Of a DNA stretch of 64,000 nt, positions 46,359 to 56,025 are shown in pieces. Both the position numbers and the translations under genes were made by a program. Each line of letters starts with the position of its first letter. The first letter of the stretch is position 1. Below the pieces are notes generated by a model. That model had not been told where the DNA came from, did no database searches, and saw nothing but the letters and a program-made list of their open reading frames with translations. Source of the DNA: Rhizobiales bacterium 65-9 (GTDB taxonomy: Bacteria; Pseudomonadota; Alphaproteobacteria; Rhizobiales; Beijerinckiaceae); assembly GCA_001899525.1 (NCBI GenBank), contig MKVY01000022.1, positions 65,870 through 129,869 of the forward strand, written 5' to 3'.

Positions 46359-47204
46359 TTAGACCGGCTCGACCGGAAAGGTCCATGTCGGCGCGACGAA
46401 CTCGTCCTGCGCCGCGACGGTGAGGATTTCCCGCGCGCCCGCTTCTTCCGTTCGCCGCAGCAGGCTGTAGACCGAACTCGCGGCCAGTTTCAGCGCCTCG
46501 GCGGCCGAGCCGGTCTTCATCATATGCACGAAGAACAGCGCGGCGATCGCGTCGCCGGCTCCGTTGATGGAGAGTTTGAGCTTTGGCGTCCGCACGCGGA
46601 AAACGCCGGCCGCGTCGGCGGCGATGAGATCGACCTGATCGGACGGCGTTTCGTTCACCTTGAGCGACGTCACCAGCGCGATGCGCGGCCCCAGCCCGCG
46701 CAGGCGCGCTATCGCAGCTTTCATCGCCTCGATGCTGGTCGAGGCGCCCACCAGATAATCGAGCTCGAAATGATTGGGAGTGACGATGTCGGCCGCCGGA
46801 ACGGCGTTGTCGCGCATGAACTCCGGAACGCCGGGCCTGACGAAGATTCCGCGGCCGACATCGCCGATGACCGGATCGCAGCAATAGAGCGCTTTCGGAT
46901 TCGCCGTCTTCACGCGCTTGACCGCGGACAGGATCGCGGCGCCGATGTCGGACGAGCCCATATAGCCCGACAGCACGCCGTCGCACGACGAGAGCACGCC
47001 GCGATCGGCGATGCCGTCCATCACCTCGTCGATCATCGGCCCGTCGAACACCCGTCCCTTCCAGGCCCCGTAGCCCGTATGGTTGGAGAATTGCACGGTA
47101 TGGATCGGCCAGACCTCGACGCCGAGGCGCTGCATCGGAAACACCGCCGAGGCGTTGCCGACATGGCCGTAGGCGACATGGCTTTGAATGGAAAGGATGT
47201 TCAT
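46359..47204 (-). CDS. pdxY: Pyridoxal kinase PdxY
   Basis: 281 aa ribokinase-fold kinase that phosphorylates pyridoxal to [31 protein letters not shown] is the PdxY start, [27 protein letters not shown] lies mid-protein and [17 protein letters not shown] is the C-terminal ATP/anion-hole motif with catalytic Asp. Start at 47204. Position behind an ABC transporter may indicate vitamin uptake, but this is only context. Confidence 0.93.
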   Translation of the reverse strand: MNILSIQSHVAYGHVGNASAVFPMQRLGVEVWPIHTVQFSNHTGYGAWKGRVFDGPMIDEVMDGIADRGVLSSCDGVLSGYMGSSDIGAAILSAVKRVKTANPKALYCCDPVIGDVGRGIFVRPGVPEFMRDNAVPAADIVTPNHFELDYLVGASTSIEAMKAAIARLRGLGPRIALVTSLKVNETPSDQVDLIAADAAGVFRVRTPKLKLSINGAGDAIAALFFVHMMKTGSAAEALKLAASSVYSLLRRTEEAGAREILTVAAQDEFVAPTWTFPVEPV

Positions 47205-47336
47205 CGGCAGGCGGCCTCGCGGCGGGATGAGCAGACGCCCATGCCGCCGCGCCGCGGCCTCGTCAAACAAAAACGGGTGATGGGGTCGATCACCAAATAT
47301 GCGACGCCGGCTCCGCCGGCGACGCCTTGTCGCCCG

Positions 47337-48353
47337 TCAGCTTTGACCGCTCGCCTTTTTGACGAAGGTGTCGACGAATGTCTTAGACAGGTCGACGGTC
47401 GCGCTCGCCATTTCCGGATCGAGCGCTTTCACCATCTCGTAGACGCTCTTCATCCCCTCGGGCGCAATGATCCCGGTCCGGGAGTAGCTTTCCAGCGAGT
47501 TCTGCACGGCGCGCAGATAAAGCGCCTTGTCGCCGAGGAAATATTCCTCCGGCACGCTCGCCGCGACATCGTCCGGCTTCGCTGCGGCCAGCCATTTCAG
47601 CGTTTTGACGAAAGCGTTGGTGATTTTCTGCGCCGTCTCCGCGTTCTTCTCCAGAAACTCGTTGCGCGAATAGACGACGGCTGCGGGATTGGTGCCGCCG
47701 AACAGCGCCTTTGTGCCGGCCTCCGTGCGCGTGTCGATCAGAACGACGATATCGCCGTCGGCCTCCAGCTTGGCGATCACCGGATCGAGATGCGAGATGG
47801 CGTCGATATCGCCCTTCTTCATCGCCGCGACCGCGCTCGCGCCGCCGCCGACGCCGATGAACGCCGCGTCGGTCGGCTTCAGGCCGGCCTTCAGCATGGC
47901 GTACTGCACCGTGATCGAGGTTGAGGAGCCGGGCGCGGTGACGCCGATTTTGGCGCCCTTCAGGTCAGCCGCGGATTTGATCTTGTCCGCTTTCGATTTG
48001 GCGACCGCGATCACGATCGCCGGGAAACGGCCGAGCTCGCAGATCGCGCGGATGTCCTGCCCCTTGGCCTGCATGCGGACCGTGTGTTCATAGGCGCCCG
48101 TCACCACATCGACGGAGCCGCCGACCAGCGCCTGGAGGGATTTCGCGCCGCCGCCGAAATCGTTGATCTCGACGTTCAGCCCTTCATCCTTGAAGAAGCC
48201 GCGGCGCTCGGCGATGGTCAGCGGAAGATAGTAGAGCAGCGGCTTGCCGCCGACGCCGAGCGTCACCTTCGTCGATTGCGCGCGCACGGCCGGCGCGGCC
48301 AGCGGCGAAAGGGCGGCGGCGCCGAGCGCGGCCGTGAAATGACGACGATCCAT
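47337..48353 (-). CDS. ABC transporter substrate-binding protein, NitT/TauT family (second system)
   Basis: 338 aa. MDRRHFTAALGAAALSPLAAPAVRAQ is a twin-arginine-like signal. The SsuA/NMT1 core has YYLPLTIAERRGFFKDEGLNVEINDFGGGAKSLQALVGGSVDVVTGAYEH and ITVQYAMLKAGLKP. GGAGGAAACC precedes the ATG at 48353. The substrate is unknown; sulfonates or thiamine-precursor-like molecules are possible. It is third in the order ATPase-permease-SBP, with pdxY following. Confidence 0.92.
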   Translation of the reverse strand: MDRRHFTAALGAAALSPLAAPAVRAQSTKVTLGVGGKPLLYYLPLTIAERRGFFKDEGLNVEINDFGGGAKSLQALVGGSVDVVTGAYEHTVRMQAKGQDIRAICELGRFPAIVIAVAKSKADKIKSAADLKGAKIGVTAPGSSTSITVQYAMLKAGLKPTDAAFIGVGGGASAVAAMKKGDIDAISHLDPVIAKLEADGDIVVLIDTRTEAGTKALFGGTNPAAVVYSRNEFLEKNAETAQKITNAFVKTLKWLAAAKPDDVAASVPEEYFLGDKALYLRAVQNSLESYSRTGIIAPEGMKSVYEMVKALDPEMASATVDLSKTFVDTFVKKASGQS

Positions 48354-48403
48354 GGTTTCCTCCAACGCTTTCTGCGAACATTGTCGCCGGTTCTGCGGCC
48401 CGA

Positions 48404-49192
48404 TCAAGTGGTCGTCTGCGCGCCCTGCGGTTGCCAGACCAGCAGCCGGCGCTCGATGACGGTGACCAGCGCGTCGATGATGAGAACGAAAGCCGTCAGG
48501 ATCGCCATGCCGGCGAACACGCCCGTGGTGTCGAGAACCCCTTCCGCCTGATGGATGAGATAGCCGAGCCCCGCGGCGGACCCTAGATATTCGCCTACCA
48601 CCGCGCCGACCAAGGCGAACCCCACCGAGGTGTGCAGGGATGAAAACATCCAGGTCAGCGCCGCCGGCCAGTAGACATGCCGGAAAAGCTGGCGCTCGTT
48701 GAAGCCGAGCATGCGCGCATTGGCGAGGATCGTCGCCGGCACCTCGCGCACGCCCTGAAACACGTTGAAGAAAACGATGAAGAAGACCAGGGAGAAGCCG
48801 AGCGCCACCTTCGACCAGACGCCAAGACCGAGCCACAACATGAAGATCGGCGCCAGAACCACGCGCGGCAGCGCATTCGCGGCTTTCAGGTAAGGATCCG
48901 CCACCGCCGCCGCGAGCGGATTGCGCGCCAGCGCAAAGCCGCACAGCACGCCGGCGACAGAGCCGAGAACGAACGCGTACACGGTCTCCTGGAAGGTGAT
49001 CCACATATGTCCCCAGATCTCGCCTTCCGAGAACAGCTTCACTACCCGCCAGAACACGTCGAGCGGAGCGGACAGAAAGAATTTGAGCGTGGCGGATCCG
49101 ACCCGAATGTTGGCCGCGAAATGCCACGCGACGAGCAGCGCGACGCCGAACAGGATCTGCAGCGCAAGAACGAGCGCTCGACTGGGCTTCAT
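48404..49192 (-). CDS. ABC transporter permease, NitT/TauT type (second system)
   Basis: 262 aa, six transmembrane helices. EAA-like loop VPATILANARMLGFNERQLFRHVYWPAALTWM (about 150-181). Start overlaps the ATPase stop by 4 bp. Part of the second importer. Confidence 0.92.
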   Translation of the reverse strand: MKPSRALVLALQILFGVALLVAWHFAANIRVGSATLKFFLSAPLDVFWRVVKLFSEGEIWGHMWITFQETVYAFVLGSVAGVLCGFALARNPLAAAVADPYLKAANALPRVVLAPIFMLWLGLGVWSKVALGFSLVFFIVFFNVFQGVREVPATILANARMLGFNERQLFRHVYWPAALTWMFSSLHTSVGFALVGAVVGEYLGSAAGLGYLIHQAEGVLDTTGVFAGMAILTAFVLIIDALVTVIERRLLVWQPQGAQTTT

Positions 49193-50025
49193 GCCGCGAC
49201 TCCGTCGGCCTGCGCGTAGGCGCGGCTCACCTCGTCGCGCAGCGCCGCCCAGATGTCGCGGTGCAGATCGAAGAAGCGCTTGTCGTGCCTCACTTCCGCG
49301 ATATCGCGCGGGCGCGGCAGGTCGATGCGGAAATCGCCGACGAAATGCGAGCGCGGCCCGGCCGCCATGACGATGACGCGATCGGCGAGCGCGATCGCCT
49401 CATCGAGATCATGGGTGATGAACAGCACGGCCTTGCGGTCTGTCGCCCAGAGTTCGAGAAGAAGATTGCCCATGATGACGCGCGTCTGCGCGTCCAGCGG
49501 TCCGAACGGCTCGTCCATAAGGAGGATCTTGGGATCGCGGATCAATGTCTGCGCCAGCGCCACGCGCTTCTTCTGCCCGCCGGAGAGCATGTGCGGATAG
49601 CGATCGGCGAAAGATGCAAGGCCGACGCGCTTCAGCATCGCGTGGGCGCGCTCCCGCGCTTCGCCGCGGCGAACGCCCATCGGCTCGAGCGCTACCGCGA
49701 CGTTGTCGATCGCCGTCTTCCACGGCATCAGCGCGTCAAGCTGGAAAAGATAGCCCGCGCGGCGATTGACGCCCGCCAGGGGCTCGCCGAAAATGGACAC
49801 GGAGCCCGAGGATGGCGCGATGAGGCCTGCGGCCGCGTTGAGAAGCGTCGATTTCCCGCAGCCTGTCGGACCGACAATGGCGACGAAGGATTGATCCGGA
49901 ACGTCGAGGTCGACAGGACGCACCGCCTCATAACGCGCGCCGTCGCCGACGCGATAGGCGATGGAAACGCCGCGAAGGGAGACAGCCGGCGCGCGCCCGG
50001 TTTCTGGCGTCATCGAACTCATCAT
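49189..50025 (-). CDS. ABC transporter ATP-binding protein, NitT/TauT type (second system)
   Basis: About 278 aa. Walker A GPTGCGKSTLLNAAAG, signature LSGGQKKRVALAQTLI, Walker B ILLMDEPFGPLD, H-loop ITHDLDEAI. Three ATG codons at 50025, 50022 and 50013 follow a GGAGG at 50026-50030; the exact start is unclear. It is the first gene of a leftward run reaching the NUDIX gene. Confidence 0.92.
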   Translation of the reverse strand: MMSSMTPETGRAPAVSLRGVSIAYRVGDGARYEAVRPVDLDVPDQSFVAIVGPTGCGKSTLLNAAAGLIAPSSGSVSIFGEPLAGVNRRAGYLFQLDALMPWKTAIDNVAVALEPMGVRRGEARERAHAMLKRVGLASFADRYPHMLSGGQKKRVALAQTLIRDPKILLMDEPFGPLDAQTRVIMGNLLLELWATDRKAVLFITHDLDEAIALADRVIVMAAGPRSHFVGDFRIDLPRPRDIAEVRHDKRFFDLHRDIWAALRDEVSRAYAQADGVAA

Positions 50026-50190
50026 CCTCCCTGACGCGCGACCGACGCCCGCCATGAATGCGTTGTAGCGAGGCGTTCAATCCATATCATCCCCGGCGTC
50101 GCCGCGGGTCAAGACGGAAGGCCGCCACGCCGCTTGCCGCAGCGGCGCGGGGCGTGCCAGAAGCGCGCCTGGCATTCGCGGAGAACGACA

Positions 50191-50730
50191 TTGGACCTCA
50201 ATTCGCTCGTGCAGCCCGTGCTGGATTTCATCAGGGCGCATCCGCAATATTCGATTCTCATCGTGTTCCTGATCTCGTTCGGGGAATGCTTTGCGTTTCT
50301 GTCCTGGCTCGTTCCCGGCACTTTCTTTTTCGTCGCCTTCAGCGCGTTCGCCGGTGCGGCGAACCTGCCGCTGATTCCCCTCTCCCTCTCGGCCTCGGTC
50401 GGCGCGGCTCTCGGCTTCTATACATCCTATCTGCTTGGGATCTGGCTCGGACCGCGCGCGAACCATGTTTGGCCGTTCAGAAGCCGGCCCGAACTGCTGG
50501 CGCGCGGCCACGCCTTCTTCGAGAAATGGGGCGCTCCCGCCGTCTTTCTCGGCCATTTCCTCGGCCCCGTGCGCGCCGTGATTGCGCTGATCGCAGGCGT
50601 CGCCGGCATGCCGCAACTGCCGTTCCATATCGCCAATATCGCCGCGTCCTTCGCCTGGGGATTCGGCATGCTCTATGGCGTGGGCGTACTCGGAGAGCTG
50701 GCGAACAAGTATCTCGGCTTTCTTCAGTGA
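50191..50730 (+). CDS. DedA-family membrane protein
   Basis: 179 aa. Starts at TTG 50191 (GGAG 7 nt upstream). LIVFLISFGECFAFLSWLVPGTFFFVAFSAFAG and HFLGPVRAVIALIAGVAGMP are DedA signatures, including the F-x-R-x-(x)-P/R-x5-AG motif. DedA proteins are candidate lipid-carrier flippases needed for membrane homeostasis. A paralogue of another type lies at 28174. The end overlaps FkbM by 7 bp. Confidence 0.88.
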   Translation: MDLNSLVQPVLDFIRAHPQYSILIVFLISFGECFAFLSWLVPGTFFFVAFSAFAGAANLPLIPLSLSASVGAALGFYTSYLLGIWLGPRANHVWPFRSRPELLARGHAFFEKWGAPAVFLGHFLGPVRAVIALIAGVAGMPQLPFHIANIAASFAWGFGMLYGVGVLGELANKYLGFLQ

Positions 50731-51488
50731 GGAGCGCGCGGCGTCACGACGACGCTGAACTCGCGCGGCCGCAGTCCCGCCAGCCACAGAAGATCGAGGA
50801 ATCCGGGCGCGGCGTCCGAAGACGCGAGAACGACATCGCCGGCTTCTGACAAAACGGCGAGCAGCCGCCGCGTCGCCGCGAAAGTCGCAAGTCTCGCCCG
50901 CGGCGGCGCGTATTGCGCCGCGTTGAAGCGATCGAGCAGCGCGGGATGAACGGAGAGATGCAGCGGCGCCTGCCGCTTTTTCACGAACGCCGCGAGCGCC
51001 CTGCCGAGCTGATATTCGTGACCCTCGACATCGACCTTGAGCGCGACCGCCATATGATCGGGTATCTCCGCCGCCAGATCGTCGAGCGTGAGCGTGTCGG
51101 CTGCGAGGCCTTCGCCCTTGCGCGTCAGAGCGCTTGTTTCAGAACCGCCGAAGCCGTCCGCCGCGTGAAGGAGAAGCGATCCGGATCGGATGTCGATCGC
51201 CACGCGGCGCGCGTCTATATTTGTCGCGTTGAGCGCGATGTTCCGTTCAAGCGCGTCGGCGGCCGCGGGATCGGGCTCGAATGCGATGACCCGATCGGCG
51301 AAACGGCTGGCGAACAGCGACGCCGGACCGATCCAGGCGCCGACATCGAGAAAGACGCTTCCGGGGGCGGCATGCCGCCGAATGAACTTGAAAAGATCGG
51401 CCTCCCACAGGCCTTTCTCAGCGCGCCGCCAGAAGCGCTCAAGCCGCGCGCGTTCGCAGGCGACCTCGAATCGTTCGCCATCGAGCAT
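50724..51488 (-). CDS. FkbM-family SAM-dependent methyltransferase
   Basis: 254 aa. SAM motif FLDVGAWIGPASLFASRFADRVIAFEPDP (about residues 46-74) and the FkbM block ALKVDVEGHEYQLGRAL (about 148-164). FkbM enzymes O-methylate sugars, polysaccharides or secondary metabolites. The neighbour ilvC ends upstream with a strong terminator, so it has its own transcript. Confidence 0.88.
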   Translation of the reverse strand: MLDGERFEVACERARLERFWRRAEKGLWEADLFKFIRRHAAPGSVFLDVGAWIGPASLFASRFADRVIAFEPDPAAADALERNIALNATNIDARRVAIDIRSGSLLLHAADGFGGSETSALTRKGEGLAADTLTLDDLAAEIPDHMAVALKVDVEGHEYQLGRALAAFVKKRQAPLHLSVHPALLDRFNAAQYAPPRARLATFAATRRLLAVLSEAGDVVLASSDAAPGFLDLLWLAGLRPREFSVVVTPRAPH

Positions 51489-51531
51489 GACGGAGATGGT
51501 CTGCGCTGCGGGCCCCGTCGCCGCCTCCTGG

Positions 51532-51563
51532 AAATAAAAGGGTCCGCGACGAATCGCGGACCC
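51532..51563 (-). terminator. Rho-independent terminator of ilvC
   Basis: A perfect 10 bp stem GGGTCCGCGA / TCGCGGACCC with a 4 nt loop (51540-51563), followed on the minus strand by TTTTATTT. It lies 20 bp past the ilvC stop. One of the clearest terminators in the window. Confidence 0.88.
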
Positions 51564-51582
51564 TGAACGCCGATGCGCGGTC

Positions 51583-53275
<1,693 letters not shown>

Positions 53276-53286
53276 CCGCGCGCACG

Positions 53287-53304
53287 CCGTACCGTACGTT
53301 ACGG
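53287..53304. promoter_or_regulatory. Putative TetR operator
   Basis: CCGTACCGTACGTTACGG, an 18 bp inverted repeat around CGTACG with one mismatched pair, 12 bp upstream of the TetR start codon and between divergent genes. The spacing fits a TetR autorepression site. Confidence 0.65.
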
Positions 53305-53411
53305 TTCATCGACTAGCGCGTCGACGGGGCGGATGCAAGCGCCGGATTTCGTCACGACCGCGAGACGAGGATATAAGCGAAGGACGCTGCTTGGCGGACA
53401 GGAGAAACGGA

Positions 53412-53951
53412 ATGGCGGACGCAAACGATGTGCTCGATTTCTGGCGTAAGGCCGGCCGCGAGAAATGGTTCGGCAAGGACGCCGCCTTCGACGCCGAGAT
53501 TCGCGCGCGTTTCGGCGGTCTGGTCGATCAAGCCGCATCGGGCGCGCTCGACGCCTGGGCGAAAGACGCCGAAGGGGCTCTGGCCCTGCTGATCCTTCTC
53601 GATCAGTTTCCGCGCAACATCTTCAGGAACTCGCCGCGCGCTTTCGCCGCCGATCCGCATGCAAGGCGCATCGCGGACATCGCTCTTGAGCGCGGATTCG
53701 ACAAAAGCGTCGAGCCGGACATGCGCGGGTTCTTTTATCTTCCCTTCATGCACTCCGAAAATCTTGAAGACCAGGAGCGCTGCATCCGCCTGTACGAAAA
53801 GGCGGGCGATGACAGCGGGCTCGACTATGCCCGCATCCACCGCGACATCGTCGCGCGGTTCGGTCGCTTCCCGCATCGAAACCCGGCTCTCGGCCGCCCC
53901 ATGACGGCCGAGGAGGAGGAGTTCCTGAAAGGCGACGTGTTCAAGGGCTGA
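53412..53951 (+). CDS. DUF924 family protein
   Basis: 179 aa. VLDFWRKAGREKWFGKDAAFDAEIRARFGGLVDQA and LILLDQFPRNIFRNSPRAFAADPHARRIA are the DUF924 core, an all-alpha TPR-like fold of unknown role. AGGAG 8 nt before the ATG at 53412. It diverges from the TetR gene and might be its target, through the palindrome at 53287. Confidence 0.9.
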   Translation: MADANDVLDFWRKAGREKWFGKDAAFDAEIRARFGGLVDQAASGALDAWAKDAEGALALLILLDQFPRNIFRNSPRAFAADPHARRIADIALERGFDKSVEPDMRGFFYLPFMHSENLEDQERCIRLYEKAGDDSGLDYARIHRDIVARFGRFPHRNPALGRPMTAEEEEFLKGDVFKG

Positions 53952-53963
53952 AAGAATCCCCTG

Positions 53964-54599
53964 TCACGCAGCGGCTTTTTCCCGCGCCAGCGCCCGTTGC
54001 GTCGCCGGTCTTTCGGCGACTCGCCTGGCGAGCGCGCTCCATTTCGGAAACTCGCGGTCCATGTCGTAGCCGAGCACCTGCCCGCCGCCCCAGGCCCAGA
54101 ACACATAGAGATAGGGATCGGCGACGCTGTAGCGGTCGCCCGCGAGCCAGGAGCCGGACGGCATTTTCTTTTCGACCGCCTCCCAGATCTCTCGCGTCGC
54201 CTCGCGGCCCTTGGCGCGAACACTCTCCAGCGCCGCCTCGCCGGTGGCGTAGCGCTCGGCGCGGCGGATATGGGCGTAGGATACATGCAGGCCTGACGAC
54301 ATCCAGGCCATCCATTCCATGCAGCGCGCCTCGTCGCGCGCATTGTCGGGCCAGAGCTGTTTTTCCGGAGCGAGCGCCGCGATGTAGCGCAGGATCGCCG
54401 GATTTTCCGTCACGATGAAGTCGCCGTCCACAAGGGCCGGAACACGAGCCTTGGGATTGATCCTGAGATAATCCTGGGAGCGCTGTTGCGCCTTGGAGAA
54501 ATCGACCCGCTCCGCTGTGAACGGAAAACCCGCTTCTTCAAGAACGATATGCGGCGCGAGCGAACAGGCGCCGGGGGAATAGTAAAGCGTGATGGCCAT
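53964..54599 (-). CDS. Glutathione S-transferase family protein
   Basis: 211 aa. Thioredoxin-like N-domain (MAITLYYSPGACSLAPHIVLEEAG, cis-Pro in ARVPAL, ENPAILRYIA) and an all-helical C-domain with SVADPYLYVFWAWGGG. Beta-class features (Cys in PGACS). Probably conjugation or redox protection of a hydrophobic electrophile. Start at 54599. One of two GST genes around ilvN. Confidence 0.9.
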   Translation of the reverse strand: MAITLYYSPGACSLAPHIVLEEAGFPFTAERVDFSKAQQRSQDYLRINPKARVPALVDGDFIVTENPAILRYIAALAPEKQLWPDNARDEARCMEWMAWMSSGLHVSYAHIRRAERYATGEAALESVRAKGREATREIWEAVEKKMPSGSWLAGDRYSVADPYLYVFWAWGGGQVLGYDMDREFPKWSALARRVAERPATQRALAREKAAA

Positions 54600-54669
54600 G
54601 CGCGAAAGCTCTTCCGGGGCCGAACCGGCCTCGGACAAGGCGTAGACGAAAGCGCAACGCGCGAAAAGC

Positions 54670-55212
54670 CTATCGCGCGTCCATCGGCTTCGCTCCACGC
54701 CCGATCGCCGCGACCCCGGTGCGGGAGACTTCCGACAGGCCGACCTCCGTCATCAGCCGGATGAAACGGTCGACGTCTTCGCTGGCTCCGGTGAGCTCGA
54801 AAATGAAGGAGGTGCGCGTCGCGTCGAGCGTGCGCGCGCCGAAGGCGCCGGCGAGGCGCAGCGCCTCGACACGGTCGTCGCCCTGGCCGACCACTTTCAC
54901 GAGCGCGAGTTCGCGTTCGATCGCGTCGCCATTCACGGTGAGGTCCGTGACCCCATGCACAGGCACCAGCCGCTCGAGTTGAAGCTTGATCTGCTCGATC
55001 ACCGCCTCGGTGCCCGCCGTGCAGATCGTGATGCGCGACAGGTGCTTCTCGTGTTCGGTCTCGGAGACGGTGAGGCTTTCGATATTGTAGCCCCGTCCCG
55101 AGAACATTCCCGAAATGCGGGCGAGCACGCCCGGCTCGTTGTCCACGAGAACGCAGAGCGTGTGCCGGCTGGTGCGCTGGTCGCCGGTCGCGGCGGGATA
55201 GTGGGTGGACAT
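54670..55212 (-). CDS. ilvN: Acetolactate synthase small (regulatory) subunit
   Basis: 180 aa. The N-terminal ACT domain (HTLCVLVDNEPGVLARISGMFSGRGYNIESLTV) binds valine for feedback inhibition; a C-terminal ACT-like domain follows. It completes the enzyme formed with IlvI. Start MSTHYPAATG at 55212. It is not adjacent to ilvI: a GST gene lies between. Confidence 0.96.
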   Translation of the reverse strand: MSTHYPAATGDQRTSRHTLCVLVDNEPGVLARISGMFSGRGYNIESLTVSETEHEKHLSRITICTAGTEAVIEQIKLQLERLVPVHGVTDLTVNGDAIERELALVKVVGQGDDRVEALRLAGAFGARTLDATRTSFIFELTGASEDVDRFIRLMTEVGLSEVSRTGVAAIGRGAKPMDAR

Positions 55213-55233
55213 CGGATTCGGGTCTCGTCTCGA

Positions 55234-55938
55234 TCAGCGTTGCAGATGCGGGCGGTAATTTTCAAGCGTCGGCTCGTCGGCCTCGTCCTCCTCGACGATC
55301 CAGGGCTCCTTCAGCGCGGCCTCGCGCCAGGCGCGGAACGCCGGCAGATCGTAGATGGCGTCGACATAGGCCTGCGACACCGGATCGAGCGCAATCGAGT
55401 AGGTGTGAAAGCGCGTGGCGACGGGCGCATACATCGCGTCGGCGGCGCAGAACTCGCCGAACAGGAAAGGCTGCCCGGTCGCCCTGCCGAAGCGGGCGCG
55501 GGCGTCGTTCCAGATCGCCGTCACGCGCGCGACGTCGGCCGCGACCTTCGGCCCGCGATCCTTGGGCGGATGGCGTCTGCCGAGATTGCAGGGGCAGGCG
55601 CCGCGCAGCGCGGAGAAGCCCGCATGCATCTCGCTGGCGATCGAGCGCGCGAGCGCGCGCGCCGCGGGATCGCGCGGCCAGATCGCGCGATCGGGATATT
55701 TCTCGGCGAGATATTCCAGGATCGCGAGCGACTCCCACACGCGGATGTCGCCGTCGGCAAGGCAAGGCACTTTCCCCGCCGGATTGTAGGGCGCGACTTT
55801 CGCTTTCCACACGGGATCGTCGAAGGTGGCCGCGAACGGAAACTGAACTTCCTCGAAAGGAATGCCAAAATGCGTGAGCGCGAGCCACGGCCGCATCGAC
55901 CATGACGAATGAACCTTGTTGGCGATGATAAGCTTCAT
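55234..55938 (-). CDS. Glutathione S-transferase family protein between ilvI and ilvN
   Basis: 234 aa. N-domain MKLIIANKVHSSWSMRPWLALTHFGIPFEE with the catalytic SSWS Ser/Cys position, PAGKVPCLADGD cis-Pro and ESLAILEYLAE; helical C-domain follows. Fits the zeta/beta-like bacterial GSTs. 21 bp before ilvN and 87 bp after ilvI, so presumably co-transcribed with the ilv genes. Confidence 0.88.
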   Translation of the reverse strand: MKLIIANKVHSSWSMRPWLALTHFGIPFEEVQFPFAATFDDPVWKAKVAPYNPAGKVPCLADGDIRVWESLAILEYLAEKYPDRAIWPRDPAARALARSIASEMHAGFSALRGACPCNLGRRHPPKDRGPKVAADVARVTAIWNDARARFGRATGQPFLFGEFCAADAMYAPVATRFHTYSIALDPVSQAYVDAIYDLPAFRAWREAALKEPWIVEEDEADEPTLENYRPHLQR

Positions 55939-56025
55939 CGAGCGTCTCCCCGGCGCGCCGCCGCCCCGTCGGCGGCGATGCGCGTCAACGTCTCACGTCT
56001 TTCATGATCCTGCGATGACGGTCGC

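Noticed and set aside
45474-47924. Open frame of 816 aa on the plus strand
   Set aside because: Antisense to EEP, pdxY and the ABC substrate-binding gene, all with clear signatures. It spans several genes and shows no protein family features.
50026-50190. Possible riboswitch before the second ABC transporter
   Set aside because: I looked for TPP or other vitamin riboswitch cores because of the nearby pdxY, but no conserved core is evident in this short leader.
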